From assembly GCF_003217775.1 (NCBI RefSeq), contig NZ_QJVJ01000021.1, positions 1 through 64,000 of the forward strand: 64,000 nucleotides of DNA, read 5' to 3'. A program made the position numbers and the translations under genes. The stretch's first letter is position 1, and the number at the start of each line of letters is the position of its first letter. Below are positions 8,871 to 18,981 of this stretch, piece after piece. Under the pieces are notes generated by a model. That model did not search any database, was not told the DNA's origin, and saw only the letters and a list, made by a program, of their open reading frames with translations. The stretch is from Paenibacillus flagellatus. Lineage in GTDB: Bacteria; Bacillota; Bacilli; Paenibacillales; NBRC-103111.

Positions 8871-9134
8871 TCAATTTGTCATAGATTTATAAATTTCTGC
8901 GAGCTCGGCCAAACATTCTTTGCTGATCATTTTTCCTTTGAAATAGACGAGGTTGTCGGCGTTGCCCGTGAAGATGCACGCCGGCTCGTACTTCTTCAGC
9001 ATGATCCGTTCCCCGTCCACGTAAATTTCGAGAGCGTCCTTCTCCCCGATCCCCAGCGTACGGCGAAGTTCTATCGGAATCACGACACGCCCGAGTTCGT
9101 CAACCTTTCGGACAATACCAGTGGATTTCATCAT
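8871..9134 (-). CDS. abrB: Transition-state regulator AbrB
   Basis: 87 aa. Global repressor of stationary-phase genes. The N-terminal swapped-hairpin DNA-binding domain is nearly invariant: MKSTGIVRKVDELGRVVIP, then LRRTLGI and ALEIYVDGE. The C-terminal half differs from the B. subtilis protein, as is usual. The second ATG (9134) is chosen because an upstream ATG overlaps the GAGAGGAG ribosome site. A consensus SigA promoter and two tandem Spo0A boxes lie in front, so the Spo0A-represses-abrB logic is conserved. Confidence 0.95.
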   Translation of the reverse strand: MMKSTGIVRKVDELGRVVIPIELRRTLGIGEKDALEIYVDGERIMLKKYEPACIFTGNADNLVYFKGKMISKECLAELAEIYKSMTN

Positions 9135-9157
9135 TTGTGGTGCTCCTCTCATTTCAG

Positions 9158-9174
9158 TTCGTCATTATTCGACA
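9158..9174 (-). promoter_or_regulatory. Tandem Spo0A boxes in the abrB leader
   Basis: On the minus strand TGTCGAA (9174-9168) and TGACGAA (9164-9158) both match TGNCGAA and start exactly 10 bp apart, on one face of the helix. They lie downstream of the abrB -10, where Spo0A~P binds to repress B. subtilis abrB. The arrangement closely matches the well-studied Bacillus site. Confidence 0.85.
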
Positions 9175-9189
9175 TCGTTTTCATAACTC

Positions 9190-9218
9190 ATCATACCAAC
9201 CATTCCCATAATAGTCAA
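9190..9218 (-). promoter_or_regulatory. SigA promoter of abrB
   Basis: On the minus strand TTGACT (9218-9213), a 17-bp spacer and TATGAT (9195-9190). The transcript would start near 9183, so the Spo0A boxes fall about 10-25 nt into the transcribed region. Confidence 0.85.
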
Positions 9219-9361
9219 CCTGACGGGCCTTGATTTCGCGTGCGCAAATTTTTTTGGAGAACCCGAGATGCGCAGTGGTACAAGACTTCTTGAAAATCAT
9301 GTCAACATAACATGGCGTGTAAACAATGGGAATAGCCGCGGTTTCGAGGTCCGATTTGTAA

Positions 9362-9439
9362 GTCGAATCAGAATAAAATTCGACAAATGCCACCAGAACG
9401 CTCGACAGAAACAGCCGTTTTCCGAGACATTTTGTCGAA
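9362..9439. promoter_or_regulatory. Further Spo0A-box-like sites between abrB and the HD gene
   Basis: TGTCGAA occurs on the minus strand at 9385-9379 and on the plus strand at 9433-9439, each inside TTTGTCGAA-like context. A related GTCGAAT/ATTCGAC inverted repeat spans 9362-9384. Together with the abrB pair, four TGNCGAA words lie within 300 bp. They could act on abrB from a distance or on the HD-domain gene. Confidence 0.55.
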
Positions 9440-9546
9440 AGGTGTTAATCCAAAAGATGAGGTGGTTTTGGCCCGGTTGGTATATACTTGAAACAAGCGA
9501 AACTCGTCCTACGGATAACGGATAACCGTCTTGGGGAGGCTGGACC

Positions 9547-10848
9547 ATGACCCGACTGCTGCGCGAAGAAAAAGTGTTCAAAGATCCGGTGCACAAGTAT
9601 ATCTACGTACAGGATGAGACGATCTGGAACCTGATCAATACGAAAGAATTTCAACGGCTGCGCCGCATCCGCCAGCTGGGCACTTCGTTCATGACGTTCC
9701 ACGGGGCCGAGCACAGCCGGTTCTCGCATTCGCTTGGCGTCTATGAAGTCGCCAGACGGATCATTTCGCAGTTCGAGCGAAACGGATATGCGGACTGGCC
9801 TAGCGAGGAGCGGCTGCTCTGCCTTTGTGCGGCGCTGCTTCACGATATCGGACACGGGCCGTTCTCGCATTCGGTCGAACGCGTCTTCGGCACGCATCAC
9901 GAGGAATGGACGTGCAGGCTCGTTCTGGGCGATACCGAAGTGAATCGGGTGCTGCGCGAGGCGGATCCGGATTTGCCCCGGAAAGTGTCGGACGTCATCT
10001 GCAAGTCGTACGACAAAGAAATCGTCGTCAGCCTTATCTCGAGCCAGCTCGATGCGGACCGGATGGATTATTTGCTCCGCGACGCCTATTTCACCGGCGT
10101 TCATTACGGCACGTTCGATTTGGAACGCATACTGCGCGTCATACGCCCGCATCAAGGCCATATGGTCGTCAAGGAAAGCGGCATGCACGCGATCGAGGAC
10201 TATTTGATGTCGCGTTACCAGATGTATTGGCAGGTATACTTTCATCCCGTCACGCGAAGCTCGGAAATTGTCCTCCGTAAAATATTCGAAAGGGCGAAGC
10301 GTCTTTATGGGGACCGGTATCCGTTTCAATTTTTGATGGGGCCGCTCGTCGGGCTGCTGGAAAACGACATCGGCATCGACGATTACTTGGCGCTTGACGA
10401 ATCGTACGTGCAGATGACGATCATGCAGTGGAGCAAGGAGCGCGATCCGATCTTGTCCGACTTGTGCGAGCGATTTTTGCATAGGCGGCTGTTCAAATAC
10501 GTGGCGCTTGACGTCATCGACGAGGCTTGGGAGCGCGAGCTGAAGGAAAGCTTTGCCGCCGTCGGCATCGATCCGGACTATTACTTGGAAATCGACTTCC
10601 TGACCGACCTTCCGTACGACGTCTATCGCCCGGGGGACGAGGAGGAAAGCTTGCCCATCTGGCTGTTGAACGAGCGGGACGAGCTCGTGGAAATCTCTCG
10701 AAGATCGGACATCATCCGCTCCATCAGCGGCATTCATATGGGCAAGCATCATGTATATTTCCCGGCCGAGCCGATAGAGGAGAAAGCGGGACTGCTTTCG
10801 CCGGGCGTCCGGCGGATGCTCGGCGTGACCGGCGAATCTAACGAATGA
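9547..10848 (+). CDS. HD-domain phosphohydrolase (YwfO / dGTPase-like)
   Basis: 433 aa. HD-superfamily metal-dependent phosphohydrolase. The metal ligands are visible: an H in GAEHSRFSHSLG (about residues 55-66), the HD pair in LLHDIGHGPFSHS (about 98-110), and the late D in QLDADRMDYLLRD (about 170). Relatives hydrolyse dNTPs; the substrate here is inferred. ATG start with GGGGAGG 10 nt upstream. It occupies the place held by metS in B. subtilis, and no methionyl-tRNA synthetase gene is present in the window. Spo0A-box-like sites lie about 110-170 nt upstream. Confidence 0.85.
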   Translation: MTRLLREEKVFKDPVHKYIYVQDETIWNLINTKEFQRLRRIRQLGTSFMTFHGAEHSRFSHSLGVYEVARRIISQFERNGYADWPSEERLLCLCAALLHDIGHGPFSHSVERVFGTHHEEWTCRLVLGDTEVNRVLREADPDLPRKVSDVICKSYDKEIVVSLISSQLDADRMDYLLRDAYFTGVHYGTFDLERILRVIRPHQGHMVVKESGMHAIEDYLMSRYQMYWQVYFHPVTRSSEIVLRKIFERAKRLYGDRYPFQFLMGPLVGLLENDIGIDDYLALDESYVQMTIMQWSKERDPILSDLCERFLHRRLFKYVALDVIDEAWERELKESFAAVGIDPDYYLEIDFLTDLPYDVYRPGDEEESLPIWLLNERDELVEISRRSDIIRSISGIHMGKHHVYFPAEPIEEKAGLLSPGVRRMLGVTGESNE

Positions 10849-10865
10849 ATAACGGAGGAACGAAC

Positions 10866-11642
<777 letters not shown>

Positions 11643-11643
11643 C

Positions 11644-11681
11644 AACACCCCCGCCCGAAACGCGAATCGGGCGGGGGTGTT
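11644..11681. terminator. Bidirectional hairpin between tatD and ecsB
   Basis: A perfect 15-bp stem (AACACCCCCGCCCGA and its complement) with an 8-nt loop lies between two converging genes. T-runs are short on both sides, but stem strength and position fit a shared terminator. Confidence 0.75.
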
Positions 11682-12872
11682 CTATTGTCCGCGGCGGCGC
11701 ACAGCGTAAGCGAGCGCCGCGCCAAATGCCGGCAGCGCGAGCAACCACGGCTCGAATACGCCGGGCCGGCAAAGCGGCAGCGCCAGTACGACGGCCTGAA
11801 CCAGCTGTGCGACGGATGCGATGCGGGGAGCCGAAGAAGCCCGCAGCGTCTCCGGGATCGGATAGAGCGCCGGCCAGACGGAATACCGGTGAAACCGGCC
11901 TAGCGCGGACAGCTGCACGCAGGTTACCGTCTGGAACAAAACGTAGACGCCGGCGTACAGCAGCGGATTGTCGACGGCGAGCAGGATGGCCAGCGCCAGT
12001 AGCGTCAAGCGGAGCGTGATGCCGAACAGCTCCGATCGCAGCAGCGTGAGCGCGTACAAGTAGCGAAAAGCGTTCTCGCGCCGAAAAGGAACGAGGTCGG
12101 CGAGCTTGGAAAGGCTCCTCCGCGGCTTGACGCGATTCGGCAAATCGTCCACGTCGACGAACCAGTTGAAAAACAGCAGCATCGTCGTTCGGTGCGCGGC
12201 TTCCTTCATCCGCAAGTAAGGCCAGTTGACCGGTACGCGGCGAACAAAGCGGGCGCCGAGCGCGAACGCGCCGAGCGAGGCAAGCAGCAGAACGGCCCCG
12301 GCGATGAAGCCGAAGGACGCCAGCGCATATATGATCGCCGCGTCCGCGATCCACCGGACGAGCCGGAACGTCTGCCGCTGCCCTCCGCGGATCATGCCGC
12401 TTTCCGTCCAATTGCCCAGCATATTGGCGAATTTCAGTGCCAGGATGAACAGCAATACGACAAGAAACGGCAGCGCCCGCTCCCCGTAGCCGTGCCGGTA
12501 CAGGGGCATGGCTGCGGCGACGGCCAGAACGGCCGCGAACGATTGGGTCGCGAAGCTGTACAGCATCGAACGGCGAAAGTAGCCGCCCATCCGAGCTTCC
12601 ATCGGAAGCAGGAAGACGAGGTCCGCCTGCCGCAGCAGCGTCCGGATCGGACTGACCGCCATGAACGGCGTCAGCCAGCAAGCGATGACGAGCGCGTACG
12701 GAAACGACGCGGGGATCCGGTCGAGCGCTTTGCCGTACAAGTACGACGTCGTGATGAAGGCGGCGAACAGGAACAGGAAGAAGCCGCTCTGTCCCGCATA
12801 GAAAGCATACCGGGAAACGACCTTCAGATGCGCGCCGAGTCGTTCCTTCCATAGACGTACGGCCGGGTTCAT
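11682..12872 (-). CDS. ecsB: ABC transporter permease EcsB
   Basis: 396 aa membrane protein with about 8 hydrophobic segments. It matches EcsB: an N-terminal LWKERLGAHL-type motif, a first membrane pair, then the LLPMEARMGGYFRRS region near residue 90. In B. subtilis EcsAB affects secretion, intramembrane proteolysis and competence; the cargo is unsettled. Its start overlaps the end of ecsA by 4 nt. The pair lies on the minus strand between tatD and the 3D-protein gene, unlike B. subtilis, where ecs is elsewhere. Confidence 0.85.
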   Translation of the reverse strand: MNPAVRLWKERLGAHLKVVSRYAFYAGQSGFFLFLFAAFITTSYLYGKALDRIPASFPYALVIACWLTPFMAVSPIRTLLRQADLVFLLPMEARMGGYFRRSMLYSFATQSFAAVLAVAAAMPLYRHGYGERALPFLVVLLFILALKFANMLGNWTESGMIRGGQRQTFRLVRWIADAAIIYALASFGFIAGAVLLLASLGAFALGARFVRRVPVNWPYLRMKEAAHRTTMLLFFNWFVDVDDLPNRVKPRRSLSKLADLVPFRRENAFRYLYALTLLRSELFGITLRLTLLALAILLAVDNPLLYAGVYVLFQTVTCVQLSALGRFHRYSVWPALYPIPETLRASSAPRIASVAQLVQAVVLALPLCRPGVFEPWLLALPAFGAALAYAVRRRGQ

Positions 12873-13615
12873 GTCGACCTGCCCTTCACGATCGAATAGA
12901 ACAGATCGTCGAGCGATGCATCGGGAGCGGCGCCCGCCGTCCGGCGCAAATCGGCGAGCGTCCCCTTCGCGGCGATCCGCCCGCCGTGCAGCACGACGTA
13001 ACGATCGCAGTACGATTCGAGCGTCGATAAAATGTGCGAGCTGATCAGGAAGGCGGCGCCGTTCCGCTTTCGCTCCACCATCAAATCGAGCAGCGACCGG
13101 ATACCGAGCGGATCGAGGCCGAGAAACGGCTCGTCGATGACGTACAGCGGCGGCTCGACGAGAAAGGCGTTCATGATCATCACTTTTTGGCGCATGCCTT
13201 TCGACAGCGTCTGCGGAAAGGCGTCAAGCTTGTCGGTCATGTCGAATTGCCCGGCGAGCGTCGCGGCGCGGCTTTCGAATTGCTCCTGCGACAGGCCGTA
13301 CGCCATCGCCGTCATCCGCAAATGCTCGCGGATCGTCAGCTCCTCGTACAGCTCCGGCGCCTCGGGCACGTAGGCGAACGAACCGCGGTACGACGAAGGT
13401 TCGTCCGAGACGGTTCGCCCGGCGACCCGCACTTCTCCCTGCTGAGGAGTCAGCAGGCCTAGAATATGTTTGATCGTGGTGCTTTTGCCCGCTCCGTTCA
13501 AGCCGATCAGCCCGACCATTTGGCCGGGATCGATCGACAGCGAGAGCTCGCGAACGACCGGACGGTTCCAGACATACCCGCCGGACATCCCGTTGATTTC
13601 CAAAATGGGTTCCAT
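12869..13615 (-). CDS. ecsA: ABC transporter ATP-binding protein EcsA
   Basis: 248 aa ATPase. Walker A GLNGAGKST at about residue 38, Q-loop/PEAPELYEELT at about 83, signature LSKGMRQKV at about 137 (a degenerate LSGGQ, normal for this subfamily), Walker B VIDEPFLGLD at about 157, and the switch histidine in SSHIL. ATG at 13615 with GGAGGAA directly upstream. It pairs with EcsB by overlap and gene order; no ecsC follows. Confidence 0.9.
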   Translation of the reverse strand: MEPILEINGMSGGYVWNRPVVRELSLSIDPGQMVGLIGLNGAGKSTTIKHILGLLTPQQGEVRVAGRTVSDEPSSYRGSFAYVPEAPELYEELTIREHLRMTAMAYGLSQEQFESRAATLAGQFDMTDKLDAFPQTLSKGMRQKVMIMNAFLVEPPLYVIDEPFLGLDPLGIRSLLDLMVERKRNGAAFLISSHILSTLESYCDRYVVLHGGRIAAKGTLADLRRTAGAAPDASLDDLFYSIVKGRST

Positions 13616-13825
13616 TCATTTCCTCCGATTTCGGCTCCGATTTCTCCAATATCATACCATTTTTGGGCGAAGGACAGCATCCCGAAGGGGGCCGTTTTTT
13701 CGAAATCGGCATCATGCGGCGGACATAAAAGGTTCTAACGAAGAAAAACAGCGATTTGTTGCACTAAAAAAGTGAAATATCACACATTTTTCGCTTATAT
13801 GCGAAAATACCGCCCTTTCGTCCTC

Positions 13826-13854
13826 TTTACAGGTTTTTCAGAAGGGCTTAATAT
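13826..13854 (+). promoter_or_regulatory. SigA promoter upstream of the c-di-AMP riboswitch
   Basis: TTTACA (13826-13831), 17 bp, TAATAT (13849-13854). The start site would be near 13862, just before the aptamer. Confidence 0.65.
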
Positions 13855-13887
13855 AACGATCATAATGATTCAAAACCGCATACCGCC

Positions 13888-14050
13888 ATCGATTTCCGCA
13901 TCGCTGAGTTTTCCGTAAGGGAAAACGGGGGAACCAATCGGTTTATTGGGGTGAATTTCGCGCAGAGCTTGCTCACGGGCTCCCGCGCGGATAGGGCGAC
14001 TCTCGCGTCCGAACCCGTCAGCTAACCTCGTAAGCGTGAAGAGAGAGGTA
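13888..14050 (+). promoter_or_regulatory. Cyclic di-AMP riboswitch (ydaO/yuaA type)
   Basis: The conserved aptamer blocks occur in order: GGGGGAACCAA (13927-13937), TTGGGGTGAAT (13946-13956), TAGGGCGACTCTC (13992-14004), and the highly conserved stretch from TCCGAACCCGTC through GCTAACCTCGTAAGCG, ending near 14037. The TCGCTGAG segment near 13900 supplies the 5' partner. This class binds c-di-AMP and usually turns off cell-wall hydrolase and K+ transport genes. A terminator hairpin follows 55 nt later. Exact ends are approximate. Confidence 0.92.
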
Positions 14051-14103
14051 CGATTGTCGGGCATGGATGCCGCCTTGTTTAGGGATGAGCATTTGAACGT
14101 TAC

Positions 14104-14140
14104 GCCGCGAGAAGAGTCCCTCTTCCCGCGGCTTTTATTT
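14104..14140 (+). terminator. Expression-platform terminator of the c-di-AMP riboswitch
   Basis: A two-part stem (GCCGCG/CGCGGC enclosing GAAGAG/CTCTTC) is followed by TTTTATTTT. It is placed between aptamer and gene, so ligand-promoted termination is the likely mechanism; a competing antiterminator was not worked out. Confidence 0.82.
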
Positions 14141-14323
14141 TCGGCTTTTTCGAAAATACCCTTTGCACGGACTATTCGGACAATTTCCGTCATACATTTA
14201 GCCCGAACGATCTACTGGCGATGGCATCACAGCACGAATCATCAAAATCCAAAAACCAGGTCGCGTCAAATCCAGTCATGCGTAACACCAAGGCGGCGGG
14301 GCTGATGAAGGAGGACCGAAGAA

Positions 14324-15463
14324 GTGGGCGTTATTCACACCGGAGAAACCCATGTAAAGCGATCATCCAGCATGTCCTTTGCAATGCGATGGAAGCATGA
14401 AAACTTGCGTTTGATTATCGTTGGCGCTTTGTTTTCGATCGTAATGATAACGATGTTCGCAGTTTTGATGTATGGGACGTCTTACAAGCAAGTGGGGTTG
14501 GTCGTCAACGGGGAGGAGAAGCAAATCCAGACGCGGCAGTCGACGCTGTCCGCCCTCCTCGAAGAGCAGCAAATCGCCGTAAACGAGCACGACCGCGTAT
14601 CGCTCGCGCTGGACGCGAAGCTGAAGGACGGCGATCAAGTCGTCATCAACCATGCGATTCCGGTGCAGCTGACCGCCGACGGCAAGTCGGAAACGCTGTA
14701 CACGATCGGCAAGACGGTGGCCGAGACGCTTCGCGATCTGAACGTCGAAGTGGGCGAGAACGACAAGCTGACGCCGGCGGCGGACGAAGCCGTGACGGCG
14801 AACACGCCGATTCAAATCGTGCGGGTGCAAAAGGTGCTGGAGGACCAAACCGAACCGATCCCGTTCGATACGGTCAAGAAGAACGACCCGAATTTGCTCA
14901 AGGGCAAGGAGCAGGTCGTGACCGAAGGCAAGGAAGGCGTGCTGGCCAAGAAAGTGGAAAAAGTGTTCGAGGACGGCCAGCTGGTCGCCGAGAACGTCGT
15001 CGATATGAAAGTCGAGCAGGAGAGCGTCAACAAAATCGTCGCGCTCGGCACGAAAAATCCGGTCGTCGTCTTGTCGGCGTCGTCCCCGGATATCGAGGAA
15101 GTGACGAAAGGCAACGTCACGTTCGCCTACAAGCAAATCTTGAACAACGTCACGCTGACCGCGTATTCCATCGATGCGGAGTCCACGGGCAAGACGAGCG
15201 AGCACCCGCAGTACGGGCTGACGGCCTCCGGCACGAAGGTGAGCGAAGGCCGGACGATCGCGGTCGATCCGAAGGTAATCCCGATGGGCTGGTGGGTCTA
15301 TATCGAAGGGATCGGCTTGCGCCGGGCGGAAGATACCGGAAGCGCCGTCAAGGGCAACGTGATCGACGTTTATTTCGACAATCCCGATTACGCCAAGCGG
15401 TTTGGCATGAAGCGGGGATACAAGGTGTACATTATCGGCAAGGAGAAGCCGGTATCGAATTGA
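14324..15463 (+). CDS. yabE: Membrane-anchored DUF348/G5/3D cell-wall protein (YabE-like)
   Basis: 379 aa. Order of parts: a cytoplasmic stub and one membrane segment (about residues 29-50), two DUF348 repeats (about 57-165), a G5 domain (about 175-255), and a C-terminal 3D domain (about 280-375) with the family's three aspartates (VDPKVIP, EDTGSAVKG, IDVYFD). The 3D domain is the fold of lytic transglycosylases such as RpfB/MltA, so a peptidoglycan hydrolase role is inferred. GTG start with AAGGAGG. The c-di-AMP riboswitch in its leader ties it to envelope and turgor signalling. Confidence 0.9.
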   Translation: MGVIHTGETHVKRSSSMSFAMRWKHENLRLIIVGALFSIVMITMFAVLMYGTSYKQVGLVVNGEEKQIQTRQSTLSALLEEQQIAVNEHDRVSLALDAKLKDGDQVVINHAIPVQLTADGKSETLYTIGKTVAETLRDLNVEVGENDKLTPAADEAVTANTPIQIVRVQKVLEDQTEPIPFDTVKKNDPNLLKGKEQVVTEGKEGVLAKKVEKVFEDGQLVAENVVDMKVEQESVNKIVALGTKNPVVVLSASSPDIEEVTKGNVTFAYKQILNNVTLTAYSIDAESTGKTSEHPQYGLTASGTKVSEGRTIAVDPKVIPMGWWVYIEGIGLRRAEDTGSAVKGNVIDVYFDNPDYAKRFGMKRGYKVYIIGKEKPVSN

Positions 15464-17065
<1,602 letters not shown>

Positions 17066-17128
17066 CCGTCTTTTGAACCCTTGCTCGAACGTATGCCCGC
17101 TCGAAGTACGCTTTCCGAAACTTCTCCT

Positions 17129-17157
17129 CACCAAACGCCCAGATCGCCCATACGATA
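17129..17157 (+). promoter_or_regulatory. Candidate SigK promoter of yabG
   Basis: CACC (17129-17132) and CATACGATA (17149-17157), 16 bp apart, match the SigK pattern (AC, then CATAnnnTA). In B. subtilis yabG is transcribed in the mother cell by SigK. Confidence 0.65.
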
Positions 17158-17178
17158 CACGAGGGAGGCGATTGTGGT

Positions 17179-18039
17179 ATGAAGCAAGGAGAACTGGTCG
17201 TCCGGAAATCGTACGGCGGCGACGTCATTTTCAAAATTGATGCGATCGAGACGAAGCGCGCGGTGCTGAAGGGCGTCGACTTCCGGCTGCTGGCCGATTC
17301 GCCCGTATCGGATTTGCTACCGGTGCGCGATTCGCGGCCGATGCAGCAGCATTATTCGCAACTGAAGGTGAGCGAGTCGCTGCGCGAGCTTGCCCGCTTC
17401 CGGCTGTTTCAGCGCGAGAAGCAGCAGACGGAGCTCGGCGCGGAGAAGGCGCCTCATTCCTATTTCGAGCTGCCCGGCAAAGTGCTTCATTTGGACGGGG
17501 ACCCGACCTATTTGCGCAAGAGCATGTCGTTGTACGGAGAGTTCCGCGTGCCGGCGGAGGGCTTTTTCGTAACGGAGCCGAACATGTCGCAGGCGCTTTA
17601 CCGTCTGCTTCCCCAGACCAAACCTGACATCGTCGTCATTACGGGGCACGACGGTATCCTGAAGCACATGAAGGACCGCGACATCAACAACTTGAACAGC
17701 TACAAAAATTCGCATAACTTCGTGAACGCGGTTCGCATCGCCCGGCAGTACGACCGCAACCTCGATTCGCTGACGGTCGTGGCGGGAGCGTGCCAGTCGC
17801 ATTTCGAAGCGATGCTGCAGGCGGGAGCCAACTTCGCGAGCTCGCCGGCACGCGTGCTTATCCACGCGCTCGATCCGGCCTGCATCGCCATCAAGGCGGC
17901 CTACACGTCCGTCAAGGAGACGGTGAACATCGTCGACGTGATCCGCAACACGATCAGCGGCTTCGACGGTGTCGGCGGCGTGGAGACGAGGGGCAGCTAC
18001 CGGCTCGGCCTGCCGAGGCTGAAGGCACAATCGACTTGA
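17179..18039 (+). CDS. yabG: Sporulation-specific protease YabG
   Basis: 286 aa cysteine protease of the mother cell that processes coat proteins in Bacillus. Likely catalytic residues are visible: the His in VVITGHDGI (about residue 156) and the Cys in VAGACQSHFEAM (about 203). Length matches the family (about 290). ATG start with GAGGGAGG upstream. A SigK-type promoter lies 22 nt before the start and a terminator follows, so it is a monocistron. Confidence 0.93.
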   Translation: MKQGELVVRKSYGGDVIFKIDAIETKRAVLKGVDFRLLADSPVSDLLPVRDSRPMQQHYSQLKVSESLRELARFRLFQREKQQTELGAEKAPHSYFELPGKVLHLDGDPTYLRKSMSLYGEFRVPAEGFFVTEPNMSQALYRLLPQTKPDIVVITGHDGILKHMKDRDINNLNSYKNSHNFVNAVRIARQYDRNLDSLTVVAGACQSHFEAMLQAGANFASSPARVLIHALDPACIAIKAAYTSVKETVNIVDVIRNTISGFDGVGGVETRGSYRLGLPRLKAQST

Positions 18040-18051
18040 ACGGCGCTTGCG

Positions 18052-18097
18052 CCCGGGTTCGTTTTCGACCACACGGTCGAATCGACCCGGGTTTTTT
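18052..18097 (+). terminator. Terminator after yabG
   Basis: A long stem with CCCGGGT/ACCCGGG outside and TCGACC/GGTCGA inside is followed by TTTTTT. Confidence 0.85.
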
Positions 18098-18195
18098 CCT
18101 GTTTACCGAACGAAAAAAGAATAAAGTTTGAACGTTTTGTGAAAATTATATAGAAAATTGGATGCATAATTCGGAAAAACGCGATCATAAAGCCG

Positions 18196-18225
18196 TTGAC
18201 AATAAGTTTGGTTGGCTGATATAAT
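18196..18225 (+). promoter_or_regulatory. veg promoter P1
   Basis: Perfect consensus hexamers TTGACA (18196-18201) and TATAAT (18220-18225) with an 18-bp spacer. It is followed 12 bp later by a second consensus promoter. Confidence 0.88.
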
Positions 18226-18237
18226 ATTTAGCTTGAT

Positions 18238-18267
18238 TTGACATACTACCTCTGGATAAGTTATAAT
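18238..18267 (+). promoter_or_regulatory. veg promoter P2
   Basis: TTGACA (18238-18243), 18 bp, TATAAT (18262-18267). Two perfect SigA promoters in tandem recall the strong tandem promoters of B. subtilis veg. Confidence 0.88.
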
Positions 18268-18294
18268 AGACAAGGAAAGAGGTGGTAGTTGACA

Positions 18295-18570
18295 ATGGCA
18301 AAAAATGCGCTGTTGGAAATCAAACGCAGTTTGGAAGCTCATGTCGGGCAGAAGATCATGTTGCGGGCAAACGGGGGCCGACGAAAGACCATCGAACGCT
18401 CCGGAGTGTTGGAAGAAACCTACCCTTCTGTCTTTATCGTCAAGCTGGACCAAGACCAGCATGCGTTCAAACGGGTGTCCTACAGCTACGCGGACATTTT
18501 GACCGAGTCGGTCGAAGTGACAGTTTGCCAGGACGAAGGACAAGTCCGAATCACCTATATCCAGCATTAA
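18295..18570 (+). CDS. veg: Veg protein (biofilm-associated)
   Basis: 91 aa. Strongly expressed small protein; in B. subtilis it promotes matrix gene expression by a mechanism linked to SinR. The core [23 protein letters not shown] is diagnostic, followed by [12 protein letters not shown] (read here in parts). ATG at 18295 is taken because AGAGGTGG is 9 nt upstream; a TTG two codons earlier is too close. Two consensus promoters drive it and a terminator ends it. Confidence 0.95.
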   Translation: MAKNALLEIKRSLEAHVGQKIMLRANGGRRKTIERSGVLEETYPSVFIVKLDQDQHAFKRVSYSYADILTESVEVTVCQDEGQVRITYIQH

Positions 18571-18583
18571 ACTACGTTGCAAC

Positions 18584-18616
18584 GGCGGCGAAACGCATAA
18601 GTTTCGCCGCCTTTTT
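18584..18616 (+). terminator. Terminator after veg
   Basis: Stem GGCGGCGAAAC/GTTTCGCCGCC, 6-nt loop, then TTTTT. Confidence 0.9.
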
Positions 18617-18625
18617 CACATACTA
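18595..18625 (+). promoter_or_regulatory. Candidate SigG promoter of sspF
   Basis: GCATA (18595-18599) in the loop of the veg terminator and CATACTA (18619-18625) lie 19 bp apart, one more than usual. The -10 is a perfect SigG match and the gene is a spore-protein gene. Confidence 0.5.
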
Positions 18626-18659
18626 CGGATAACCCCGCAGTCAAAGGAGGTCGAGGCGG

Positions 18660-18848
18660 ATGGGTCGCCGTAGACGCGGTGTCATGTCCGAGCAGTTCAA
18701 AGACGAGCTCGCCAAAGATTTGGGGTTCTACGATACGGTTCAACGGGAAGGCTGGGCCGGAATTCGCGCGAAGGACGCCGGCAATATGGTGAAGCGCGCC
18801 ATCCAGCTCGCCGAGCAGCAGTTGGCCAATCGGACGCCCCGTCGCTAA
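18660..18848 (+). CDS. sspF: Alpha/beta-type small acid-soluble spore protein
   Basis: 62 aa. DNA-binding SASP-like protein made in the forespore. Nearly collinear with B. subtilis Ssp[11 protein letters not shown], then [14 protein letters not shown], and [10 protein letters not shown]. The GPR protease site typical of major SASPs is not obvious, as in SspF. ATG with AAAGGAGG upstream. Own terminator follows. Confidence 0.94.
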   Translation: MGRRRRGVMSEQFKDELAKDLGFYDTVQREGWAGIRAKDAGNMVKRAIQLAEQQLANRTPRR

Positions 18849-18891
18849 GAGCGTCACGAGGCGTGCCCGAAAACGGCCGCGTATGGTCCCG

Positions 18892-18930
18892 AAAAGCTAA
18901 AGCAGGCGTTCTGCTTTAGCTTTTCTTTTT
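18892..18930 (+). terminator. Terminator after sspF
   Basis: A 14-bp perfect stem (AAAAGCTAAAGCAG and complement), 5-nt loop, then CTTTTT. Confidence 0.9.
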
Positions 18931-18936
18931 GGCGTT

Positions 18937-18945
18937 TGATATAAT
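18937..18945 (+). promoter_or_regulatory. Extended -10 promoter of ispE
   Basis: TGATATAAT is an extended -10 with a perfect TATAAT 36 nt before ispE. The -35 region falls in the preceding terminator and is weak. Confidence 0.6.
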
Positions 18946-18981
18946 ATTGAAAAGTTATCGCTTCGGTAAAGAAGGTGGGTT

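Noticed and set aside
9181-9393. 70-codon minus-strand frame upstream of abrB
   Set aside because: It lies across the abrB promoter and has no ribosome site.
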